A DNA stretch of 12,080 bases from Pyrinomonadaceae bacterium. GTDB lineage: Bacteria; Acidobacteriota; Blastocatellia; Pyrinomonadales; Pyrinomonadaceae. A model generated the notes under the pieces. It was not told the DNA's origin. It made no database searches and worked only from the letters and a program-made list of their open reading frames with translations. The translations under genes were made by a program, and so were the position numbers. Shown piece after piece: positions 5,151-12,080 of this stretch. Within the stretch, counting starts at the first letter, position 1. Each line of letters opens with the position of its first letter. The stretch is taken from NCBI GenBank assembly GCA_018060305.1, contig JAGOWF010000057.1, positions 1-12,080 of the forward strand. The letters are read 5' to 3'.

Positions 5151-8100
5151 ATGCAGTGGTTAGCTGAGATCTGTGTAAAACGTCCGGTATTTGCGACGAT
5201 GCTCATCATGTCGCTCGTGGTGGTGGGCGCGTTCTCGTTCATGAGCCTCGGTGTCGACCTGTTTCCAAAGATCGACTTTCCTACGATCACCGTTACGGTC
5301 ATCAATCCCGGTGCATCGCCCGAGGAGGTCGAGACCGAGATCACCGAAAAGGTCGAGGAGGCCGTCAACACGATCAGTGGTATAGACGAGCTTCGCTCGT
5401 CATCGATCGAGGGCGTGTCGCAGGTCTTTGTCCAGTTTGTCCTCGAAAAGGACGTGAACGTCGCCGCGCAAGAGGTCGAGAATCGCGTTCAGACGGTAAT
5501 TCCAAACCTGCCCGACACCGCCGAGCAGCCGACGGTGCAAAAGCTCGACACGGACGCGGCACCCGTGCTGCGCATATCGATCTCAGCCCCGCGCTCGCGC
5601 CGCGATGTGACGGACATCGCAAAGAATCAGGTCAAGGAACGCATCGAATCGATCAACGGCGTCGGCCAGGTCACCATCATCGGCGGGCAGGAACGGCAGA
5701 TCAACGTCTGGGTCGATCCTGACAAGATGCGTTCGTATAACGTCACGCCGGCCGAGGTTTCCGGAGCTCTCCGGATCCAGAACATGGAGTTTCCGTCGGG
5801 ACGCATCGATGAGGGACAAACCGAAACAAGCGTCCGCACCGTCGGAAAGATCGCAAAACCCGAGGAATTCAACGACGTCGTCGTCGCGACACGCGGCGGC
5901 TATCAAGTAAAGGTCAGGGATCTCGGCTATGTCGAGGACGGCGCCGAAGAGCCGCGATCCGAAGCGCGCCTCAATGGTCAGCCCGCCGTCACGCTCGTCG
6001 TCTCAAAACAGTCTGGCCAGAACACTGTCGCCGTCGCCCATGGCATCAAAGAGCGCCTGAAAGAGATCGAAACTACGCTCCCGAAGGACTTTCAGATGCG
6101 GATCATCGGTGACAACTCGATCTATATCGAGAATTCACTCCGAAATATCGAAGAGCACCTGGTCATCGGGTCGATCCTCGCAGCGATCGTCGTTTTTCTC
6201 TTTCTCTGGAGCTTTCGTTCGACGTTTATCGCCGGGATTGCGATCCCGACCTCGATCATTTCGACGTTTGCGCTCATCTACGCTATGGGCTACACGCTCA
6301 ATTCGATCACAATGCTTTCGCTCACGCTGATGGTCGGCATCGTCATCGACGACGCGATAGTCGTGCTCGAAAACATCTATCGGTTTGTTGACGAAAAGGG
6401 TATGAACCCGTTTCAGGCAGCGATCGAAGGGACGCGTGAGATCGGCCCGGCGGTTATGGCAACGACGCTCAGCCTGATGGCGGTGTTTGTCCCGATCGGT
6501 TTTATGCAGGGCATCGTCGGCCGGTTTATGTCGTCGTTTGGCCTGACGGCGGCTTTTGCCGTAGCCGTGTCCTTGATCGTCTCATTCACCCTGACGCCGA
6601 TGCTCGCGGCCCGGCTCATCAAGGGCAAAAAGGACACGCATCGGCCAAGTGGGAACGAAGAGATCGAAGTTCACGGCGACGGTGCGATCGCCGAAAATGA
6701 AGCGAGCAGCCATTACAAAGGCTGGTTTAGGCATGTGGACGGGGCCTACACGTGGTTGCTGCGATTCTCGATGGGACACCGCTGGGCGATCATCGGCCTG
6801 GTGGTGCTTGTATTTCTGAGCATCGTTCCTCTCTTCATGTTTGTCGGTAAGAATTTTTTGCCGGTGGATGACCAATCGCAATTCGAGGTTCAAATACGGG
6901 CACCTGAGGGCTCGAGTCTTACGGCGACGTCACAGATCTTTGAGCGGATCGCATCCGAAATACGCAAAATGCCCGGCGTTACCGACACCCTCGCGACCGT
7001 CGGCGGCGGACAGCAGCAAGTGGTGAATGCGGGCACGATCTACGTCAAGCTCAAGGATGTTGCCAGCCGCGCCAAATCGCAGGAAGCGATGATGGCAGAC
7101 GCCCGCGAATTGCTCAAACAATTTCCACCTGAGTTGAGAACGAGTGTGCAGCAGGTGCAGGCATTCTCGGGCGGCGGCTTTCGCAATGCAAATGTGCAGT
7201 TCCTCATCGCCGGCCCGGACATCAAAAAGCTCGAGGAATTTTCGACAAAGATACTCGAAAAAATGAGGACGCTTCCCGACGCGGTCGATATCGACTCCAC
7301 CTTGATATCCGGCAAGCCAGAGGTGCGGCTCGAGGTCGATCGGGCTACGGCCGCCGATCTTGGCGTTCGTGTCGGTGACGTATCACAGGCTTTGAATACG
7401 CTCGTGGCGGGGCAAGAGGCAACGACCTTTAATGCGGGAAACGACCAGTATGAGGTCCGCGTTCGTGCTATTAACCAATTTCGGACCAGCTTAGAGGGGC
7501 TTAACCGTTTGATCGTTCCGTCAACCAAGGTCGGCTGGGTCACCCTCGACCGCGTGGTGAAATCGTCGGCGGGAACCGGCCCGAGTTCGGTGGACCGCAC
7601 AAACCGCCAGCGTCAGGTAACATTGCTCGCCAATACGAGGCCCGGCGGATCCGCTGCAAATATTACGTCAGCGATCAACGACTATGTTAAGAACTTGGAT
7701 CTCCCGGCAGGCTACCGAACCGGCTATGTCGGCCAGTCAAAAGAGATGGGCAAGGCCGGATTTTATTTCCTGCTTGCCTTTGCCCTGTCGTTCGTATTCA
7801 TGTATATCGTGCTGGCGGCACAGTTCGAGTCGTTCATACATCCGGTGACGATCCTGCTAACGCTGCCGCTGTCTATTCCATTCGGCATATTCAGTCTCCT
7901 GATCATGGGTCAGACGGTAAATATCTTCTCGGGCTTGGGTCTGTTGTTGCTGTTTGGCGTGGTCAAAAAGAACGCTATCCTGCAGATCGACCATACAAAT
8001 CACCTCCGCTCGCAGGGCATGTCGCGCTATGACGCTATCATTCAGGCGAATCGCGACCGCCTGAGGCCGATCTTGATGACAACGATCGCACTTGTGGCGG

Positions 8101-8351
8101 GAATGATCCCGCTTGTTGTCGGTAGCGGTGCGGGCTCGGGCACTAACCGCTCGATCGGTGTTCTCGTGGTCGGCGGCCAGACGCTCTGCCTACTGCTTAC
8201 GCTCCTCGCCGTTCCGGTTTTCTACTCTCTGTTTGACGACCTTGCGGAGCTTAGGCCTTTCAAATACATCAATCGCCTTGCGGCATGGCTTTTCGGCGGC
8301 ATCAAGCGGCGTTTTGCCGGCGCTGCAAGCTCCGTATTTACACGGCAATAA
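5151..8351 (+). CDS. RND multidrug efflux transporter, inner-membrane subunit
   Basis: A 1066-residue proton-driven exporter of the HAE1/AcrB-like RND family, the usual length for it. The N-terminal FATML segment after VKRP starts TM1; a large periplasmic loop follows with the PGASPEEVE signature. TM2-TM6 lie near 335-490 and the second half repeats the plan (TM7 near 545, TM8-12 near 870-1040). The proton-relay residues are present: Asp400-Asp401 in GIVIDDAIV of TM4 and Lys940 in VKKNAIL of TM10, matching AcrB Asp407/Asp408 and Lys940. A hydrophilic cytoplasmic linker of about 40 residues joins the two halves. The sequence shows no frameshift. It starts 4 bases after the adaptor stop with no good ribosome binding site, so translational coupling is likely. 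Substrate cannot be predicted; a drug-type rather than metal-type exporter is more likely from overall resemblance. Confidence 0.96.
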   Translation: MQWLAEICVKRPVFATMLIMSLVVVGAFSFMSLGVDLFPKIDFPTITVTVINPGASPEEVETEITEKVEEAVNTISGIDELRSSSIEGVSQVFVQFVLEKDVNVAAQEVENRVQTVIPNLPDTAEQPTVQKLDTDAAPVLRISISAPRSRRDVTDIAKNQVKERIESINGVGQVTIIGGQERQINVWVDPDKMRSYNVTPAEVSGALRIQNMEFPSGRIDEGQTETSVRTVGKIAKPEEFNDVVVATRGGYQVKVRDLGYVEDGAEEPRSEARLNGQPAVTLVVSKQSGQNTVAVAHGIKERLKEIETTLPKDFQMRIIGDNSIYIENSLRNIEEHLVIGSILAAIVVFLFLWSFRSTFIAGIAIPTSIISTFALIYAMGYTLNSITMLSLTLMVGIVIDDAIVVLENIYRFVDEKGMNPFQAAIEGTREIGPAVMATTLSLMAVFVPIGFMQGIVGRFMSSFGLTAAFAVAVSLIVSFTLTPMLAARLIKGKKDTHRPSGNEEIEVHGDGAIAENEASSHYKGWFRHVDGAYTWLLRFSMGHRWAIIGLVVLVFLSIVPLFMFVGKNFLPVDDQSQFEVQIRAPEGSSLTATSQIFERIASEIRKMPGVTDTLATVGGGQQQVVNAGTIYVKLKDVASRAKSQEAMMADARELLKQFPPELRTSVQQVQAFSGGGFRNANVQFLIAGPDIKKLEEFSTKILEKMRTLPDAVDIDSTLISGKPEVRLEVDRATAADLGVRVGDVSQALNTLVAGQEATTFNAGNDQYEVRVRAINQFRTSLEGLNRLIVPSTKVGWVTLDRVVKSSAGTGPSSVDRTNRQRQVTLLANTRPGGSAANITSAINDYVKNLDLPAGYRTGYVGQSKEMGKAGFYFLLAFALSFVFMYIVLAAQFESFIHPVTILLTLPLSIPFGIFSLLIMGQTVNIFSGLGLLLLFGVVKKNAILQIDHTNHLRSQGMSRYDAIIQANRDRLRPILMTTIALVAGMIPLVVGSGAGSGTNRSIGVLVVGGQTLCLLLTLLAVPVFYSLFDDLAELRPFKYINRLAAWLFGGIKRRFAGAASSVFTRQ

Positions 8352-8357
8352 TATTGG

Positions 8358-10046
8358 ATGTCGAAGTTTAGATACCTGATCGTATTCTCGTTCCTTGCCC
8401 TGGCGGCGGCCTCTCTCGGCGCTCAGGTCCCGGTGCCGTCGCCTGAGACGGTGGCCGTTCCGTCTATTGCACCCGACTACCGGAGCGATGATCGACGGCT
8501 GCCCGAACTCGGTCGTGTCGGCGTTGACATCGCCGATCAGCGGACACTAACCCTCAGCGAAGCGATCGAGCTCGCACTAGCGAACAACCGCGATATCGAG
8601 ATTTCGCGAAAGGCTGTGACGATGGCCGAGTTTGACCTTAAGGCAACGCGCGGTGCATTTCAGGCGCGACTTACGGGCCAGGCCTACTACGATCGGGCGA
8701 CGACGCCAAACGTAAGCATATTCAGCAGCAACCAAAAGACGACCGTCGGGACATTGTTTGGCGCCGCGTCGATCTCAGCCGCATCGGAGCGGTTTGGGAC
8801 CACTGCAACGGCAACTGCGACCAACCAGCATCTTACTACCGACAACCCGATCTCGATCCTCAGCCCGCAGCTCAACGCCAGCCTCGGCCTCTCGGTATTG
8901 CAGCCGTTGTTTCGCGGCCGCAAGACGGATGTTGCCCGTCGCTCGCTCGCGATCGCCAAACGCAATATCGAGCTGACCGACACACAGTTTCGTCAGCGGT
9001 CGATCGAGACGATAGCGACCGTCGAAAAGGCGTACTGGGACTTGATGTTTGCTTTGAGGAATCTACAGGTTCAGCGCGATGCCGTTCGTGACGCCAAGTC
9101 TCAGCTCGAGCACAACCGCCGTCTTGTTGACGAAGGGCAGCTTGCCCCGATCGACATCGTCGCGGCCGATACACAGGTCGCCAATTTTGAACAGGCCGTT
9201 TATGACGCGCTGAATGTCGTGAATCAGGCCGAGAATGCTCTCAAGATGCTGCTGTCGCCAAACCGGCATGATCCGCTCTGGGCACGATCCTTAACACCCG
9301 TCGAACCGGTGGAACTTACGGTTCCCGATCCGACGCTGACGCAGGCCATAGACACCGCACTCGCTCAACGGCCGGAGCTCGACATTAATCGAACACAGAA
9401 GGAGATCAATCTGATCGATCAGAAACTATTCAAAGATCAGACAAAGCCGCAGATAGACTTTACGGCGAGTATCACCGAGACCGGCATTGGCGGCAGTGCG
9501 AATCCAAACTTCAGCCCCAATTTTCCGACTGCGTGTCAGACCAACCCGAATTCACCGGCTTGCCAGCAGCAGCAGGCAAATCTCGCGATGCTCATGGGCA
9601 ACCCATATCGCGGAGTTTTTACACACCGCTATCCTGTTTTCCGTGTCGGCGTCAGTTTCAACATTCCGCTGCCCGGCGATAAGGCTGCAAAGGCACAGCT
9701 TGGCCGGGCCCGCGTTGAGGCCGAACGTCTGGACTTGCAGCGTGAGCAGATCGAGCAAGGCATCCAGGTTGAGGTCCGAAATGCGTTACAGTCGGTGAGA
9801 ACGGCCGAGGCCAGACTTCGGGCGGCTGCTATTGCACGCGAAAACCTGGTCCGCCAGTATGACTCAGAAAGCCGTAAGATGCTCGCAGGGCAATCGGACG
9901 TTTATAGGGTGCTCGAGCGTCAAACAGCTCTCGCCGCGGCCCAAAGCAACGAGCTTCGCTCGCGAACCGAGCTTAACAAAGCCATCGCCGAGCTTCAGCG
10001 GGCAATGGGAAACACGCTCAAAGCAAACAATATCGAGCTAAAATAA
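8358..10046 (+). CDS. TolC-like outer-membrane efflux protein
   Basis: A 562-residue outer-membrane factor completing the tripartite pump. A signal peptide (hydrophobic 7-18) ends near Leu-Gly-Ala-Gln, giving a soluble N-terminus; there is no lipobox, unlike OprM. LTLSEAIELALANNRDIEISRK opens the first OEP repeat, with helical segments through about residue 310; a second repeat starts near TQAIDTALAQRPELDINR. Two variable segments correspond to outer-membrane strands and loops, at about 110-175 and 370-435. The second is Asn/Pro/Gln-rich and contains the protein's only two cysteines, Cys393 and Cys402, which could form a disulphide in the exposed loop. The C-terminal helices (about 440-555) are Ala/Arg/Gln-rich as in TolC. 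It begins 6 bases after the transporter and ends 6 before the oxidoreductase. Confidence 0.94.
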   Translation: MSKFRYLIVFSFLALAAASLGAQVPVPSPETVAVPSIAPDYRSDDRRLPELGRVGVDIADQRTLTLSEAIELALANNRDIEISRKAVTMAEFDLKATRGAFQARLTGQAYYDRATTPNVSIFSSNQKTTVGTLFGAASISAASERFGTTATATATNQHLTTDNPISILSPQLNASLGLSVLQPLFRGRKTDVARRSLAIAKRNIELTDTQFRQRSIETIATVEKAYWDLMFALRNLQVQRDAVRDAKSQLEHNRRLVDEGQLAPIDIVAADTQVANFEQAVYDALNVVNQAENALKMLLSPNRHDPLWARSLTPVEPVELTVPDPTLTQAIDTALAQRPELDINRTQKEINLIDQKLFKDQTKPQIDFTASITETGIGGSANPNFSPNFPTACQTNPNSPACQQQQANLAMLMGNPYRGVFTHRYPVFRVGVSFNIPLPGDKAAKAQLGRARVEAERLDLQREQIEQGIQVEVRNALQSVRTAEARLRAAAIARENLVRQYDSESRKMLAGQSDVYRVLERQTALAAAQSNELRSRTELNKAIAELQRAMGNTLKANNIELK

Positions 10047-10052
10047 GCCTGT

Positions 10053-11036
10053 ATGCGTGCCGTCTATATTAGCGAGTTCGGCCGTCTGGATGCGGTTGAG
10101 GTGCGCGACGTCGCCGCCCCGGACGAGCCTGGCGGCGATGCCGTTCTGGTAAAGGTCCATGCCGCGGGCGTCAACCGGGCCGACATCCTTCAGGCAAAAG
10201 GACTCTATCCGCCACCGCCCGCGTATTCGGCACATCTGCCGGGACTGGAATTTGCCGGTGAGATCGCAGCGGTTGGCAATAGCTTGTTAAGGTGGAAGAC
10301 GGGCGACCGCGTTTTCGGCATCGTTCCCGCCGGCGGCCAATCTGAGTTTCTACTGACACACTCGGCCCTGGTCACGGCTATCCCTGATACCCTGAGTTAT
10401 TCGGAAGCCGCCGCCGTTCCCGAGGCATTCATCACGGCCCACGACGCGATCATTACGCAGGCAGCCATTACGAAAGGTGAGAAGCTATTGATCCACGCCG
10501 TCGGCTCCGGCGTCGGGCTCGCGGCGTTGCAGCTTGGCAAGGCCGTGGGTGCGACGGTCATAGGCACGTCAAGGACGGCCGACAAGCTTGAACGATGCAA
10601 GCCTCTGGGTCTCGATGTTTCCGTTCTAACTGACGGCGGAGACTTCGCAAAACATGTTCTGGATGCAACTCATGCAGAAGGCGTTAGCGTCATTCTCGAC
10701 CTGGTCGGCGGTGCCTATTTTCAGCAGAATCTTGCATGCCTCGCGGAGAAGGGGCGACTGATGCTGGTCGGCCTGACATCGGGCCGCAAGGCGGAATTTG
10801 ATCTGGGTTTAGCCCTGCAGAAGCGGCTGACGATAAAGGGAACGGTTCTTCGATCGCGTTCGCCGGCTGAGAAGGCCGGTGTTACCGAGCGATTTGCGGA
10901 CGGCGTCGTGCCGCTGCTCGCTTCCGGCCAGATCAGCCCGGCCATCGACAGCATCTTTTCGGTTTCTCAGGCGGCAGACGCCTACGCTCGGGTAGAGTCG
11001 AACGCCAATTTTGGGAAAGTGGTCCTGGAATTTTAG
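10053..11036 (+). CDS. NADPH:quinone oxidoreductase, PIG3-type MDR family
   Basis: A 327-residue cytosolic oxidoreductase of the zinc-free branch of the medium-chain dehydrogenase/reductase superfamily, expected to reduce quinones or related enones with NADPH. The N-terminal GroES-like domain has the family signature NRADILQAKGLYPPPP (41-56) followed by LPGLEFAGE, characteristic of the TP53I3/PIG3 group. The Rossmann fold starts near 147, with the nucleotide-binding glycine run GSGVG at 151-155, a slight variant of the more common A-x-x-G-V-G. The catalytic zinc ligands of alcohol dehydrogenases are absent, as expected. Its ATG lies 6 bases after the outer-membrane factor stop, without a strong ribosome binding site, so it probably belongs to the efflux transcript. 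Its own stop overlaps that of the convergent small gene. Confidence 0.93.
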   Translation: MRAVYISEFGRLDAVEVRDVAAPDEPGGDAVLVKVHAAGVNRADILQAKGLYPPPPAYSAHLPGLEFAGEIAAVGNSLLRWKTGDRVFGIVPAGGQSEFLLTHSALVTAIPDTLSYSEAAAVPEAFITAHDAIITQAAITKGEKLLIHAVGSGVGLAALQLGKAVGATVIGTSRTADKLERCKPLGLDVSVLTDGGDFAKHVLDATHAEGVSVILDLVGGAYFQQNLACLAEKGRLMLVGLTSGRKAEFDLGLALQKRLTIKGTVLRSRSPAEKAGVTERFADGVVPLLASGQISPAIDSIFSVSQAADAYARVESNANFGKVVLEF

Positions 11037-11323
11037 CGGGTCATCCGCTCTGCCGCCTCATCGGTAACAATGCAGAGCCCGGCTACCCTCTGCTCACAGA
11101 GCGCGGCCATCAGTTGCTCGGCCTTTGGATAGGTCATACCGGACGCCTCTACCTTCTCAAATGACACGAGGGCCCAAATTGGCTGATCGAGCAGCGATTC
11201 GACAGGTTCGCTTGTGACCTGAGGCCGATTATCGACGGCGGACTCGGCCGTGATCGGCTCGTCGCCCTCGTCACCCTTCATTTTCAGATGCGCGCTGCCA
11301 GACCGCATTTCCTGAATCCTCAT
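11033..11323 (-). CDS. Small conserved-looking protein of unknown function
   Basis: A 96-residue acidic-then-mixed protein that I do not recognise. The first 40 residues are polar and probably disordered (GDEGDEPITAES and similar). The rest looks like a compact alpha/beta fold: WALVSFEKVEASG forms a strand, TYPKAEQLMAAL a helix, VAGLCIVTDEAAERM a strand and helix. Two cysteines are present but are not a metal motif, and there is no signal peptide or membrane segment. The listed ATG is the longest option; an ATG at 11308 (residue 6) has GAGG nine bases upstream and is a good alternative. A promoter candidate lies upstream at 11345-11374. Its TAA is interlocked with the oxidoreductase TAG in the four bases TTAG. 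I judge it a real gene from the fold-like composition and promoter, with moderate confidence. Confidence 0.65.
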   Translation of the reverse strand: MRIQEMRSGSAHLKMKGDEGDEPITAESAVDNRPQVTSEPVESLLDQPIWALVSFEKVEASGMTYPKAEQLMAALCEQRVAGLCIVTDEAAERMTR

Positions 11324-11344
11324 CGCTCAAATCCCGCGCTTCAA

Positions 11345-11374
11345 ACCTTAGCACACGCAAAAAATCCGTGTAAA
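11345..11374 (-). promoter_or_regulatory. Candidate sigma-70 promoter of the small gene
   Basis: On the minus strand, TTTACA (11374-11369) is a five-of-six -35 match, separated by 18 bases from TAAGGT (11350-11345), preceded by TGC as in an extended -10. Transcription would start about 15 bases before the ATG at 11323. Confidence 0.4.
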
Positions 11375-11409
11375 TACATTTTTGGATACCGGACATCTTC
11401 ATTCCCTAC

Positions 11410-12080
11410 TCACACGGTTCTCGTTACGCCGTCGATCTCGAGAATGAGGTCAGCGCCGTAGGCTTTAGCGGGCGTTTGGTAGCCGGGCGTGAGATTGCCA
11501 TTCAGAATCTTCTCGGCAATGTTGAGGGCTGCCAATGCAGTCAGGGTGTAGCCTTCGGGGCCTTGTTGGTGGGCTTCGATGCGGTTGCCGTTTAGGTCTG
11601 AGGCTTCGCCCCACATTAGGGTGCGCCCTTTAGCGCGTTCTTCGTCGGATGGGCCGCCGGGCGGGATCTGTTTTTGGAGATAGTTGTTTACAGGTCTTGA
11701 CGCGAGGAGCCAGCCGAGGTATCGGCTGAGCTTTAGCATCTTGAGCTGTGGCGCCGGGACGACGGTGAAGACCTCGATGTTTGGGATGCCGGTCGAGTGA
11801 TATGCGGTCGAGACATCGCCCCAAGGAATGGTTACGGCGGTTTTTACTACGCTTGGACCGTTACCTGTAGGTGGAATGCCAACGTCGCCTGAGCCCTTAC
11901 TTACGTGCGGGCTACTGACACCGCCGCCGAAGTCGATCTCGCGTGTTTTCCATGCGGCGGGGACGCTTGTGATCTTGCCGTCTTTACGGATCGCGCCGCC
12001 TTTGCCGACATTCATCGTCATCGTTGCCTGCGTGCCGTGCGAGATGCGGCCCATGCCGTAGAATGCCAGCGACAAATGTG
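11410..12080 (-). CDS. Saccharopine dehydrogenase-like oxidoreductase, C-terminal part (5' end missing)
   Basis: The C-terminal 220-odd residues of a protein cut by the right edge of the window; the frame stays open through the edge, so the TTG at 12075 is not the true start. Recognisable landmarks of the saccharopine-dehydrogenase-like (NADP-binding) family C-terminal part are VPAAWKTREIDFG, TIPWGDVSTAYHSTGIPNIEVF, LLASRPV, GPSDEERAKGRTLMWGE and PEGYTLTALAALNIAE, ending PGYQTPAKAYGADLILEIDGVTRT. Such proteins normally have an N-terminal Rossmann domain, here outside the window, and usually total about 350-400 residues. They are not true lysine-biosynthesis enzymes; the related mycobacterial enzyme is a trans-acting enoyl reductase in lipid synthesis. 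The substrate here is unknown. The 86-base gap to the next gene downstream contains that gene's promoter candidate. Confidence 0.88.
   Translation of the reverse strand, partial: HLSLAFYGMGRISHGTQATMTMNVGKGGAIRKDGKITSVPAAWKTREIDFGGGVSSPHVSKGSGDVGIPPTGNGPSVVKTAVTIPWGDVSTAYHSTGIPNIEVFTVVPAPQLKMLKLSRYLGWLLASRPVNNYLQKQIPPGGPSDEERAKGRTLMWGEASDLNGNRIEAHQQGPEGYTLTALAALNIAEKILNGNLTPGYQTPAKAYGADLILEIDGVTRTV

Noticed and set aside
6609..6740. Hydrophilic linker in the RND transporter as a novel insertion
   Set aside because: A charged cytoplasmic linker between TM6 and TM7 is normal in this family and the length is only modestly larger than in AcrB.
7040..7600. A 186-residue open frame on the minus strand inside the RND transporter gene
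   Set aside because: It is a shadow of the GC-rich coding strand, Ser/Arg/Thr-rich without domains, and the plus-strand gene is certain here.

Overview
The window looks like part of a chromosome from a GC-rich, Gram-negative (diderm) bacterium. It carries a complete tripartite efflux system with an outer-membrane factor, two lipoprotein signal sequences, and short gaps inside gene clusters. The overall protein style, the small genes (zinc ribbon, DUF883-like) and the palindromic repeat between genes remind me of Acidobacteriota, perhaps Blastocatellia/Pyrinomonadales. That placement is an impression without a database search and should be held loosely.

Layout. At the left edge (1-1055, +) is a DEAD-box RNA helicase of RhlE type, missing its N-terminus because the window starts just after Walker A. 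Eleven bases later comes a small zinc-ribbon protein with a UvrD-C-terminus-like 'FGxGxV' domain (1067-1423, +). Converging on it is a DUF3828-like lipoprotein gene (1460-2311, -), with a GC-rich hairpin at the junction. A 319-base intergenic region (2312-2630) holds a composite palindromic repeat with about 70-base inverted arms and several nested hairpins. Next is a DUF883/YqjD-like membrane-anchored protein (2631-2984, -), divergent from the following cluster.

The core of the window (3229-11036, +) is a five-gene, tightly packed cluster: TetR-family regulator, lipoprotein RND periplasmic adaptor, 1066-residue RND inner-membrane transporter, TolC-like outer-membrane factor, and a PIG3-type NADPH:quinone oxidoreductase. 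Gaps are 7, 4, 6 and 6 bases, so co-transcription is very likely. A 14-base palindrome (3163-3176) touching a TATACT box upstream of the regulator is the best candidate operator. The three pump proteins should form an envelope-spanning exporter driven by proton motive force. The regulator probably represses the whole set, and the oxidoreductase may reduce a quinone or electrophile related to the inducer.

On the right, a 96-residue protein of unknown function (11033-11323, -) has a stop codon interlocked with that of the oxidoreductase. A saccharopine-dehydrogenase-like gene (11410 to the right edge, -) is cut by the window end.

I do not see a demonstrably new system. The most noteworthy items are the composite repeat with conserved loops and changing stems, the efflux-plus-reductase operon, and the small zinc-ribbon partner of the helicase. 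I found no tRNA, rRNA, CRISPR array, transposase or prophage genes.
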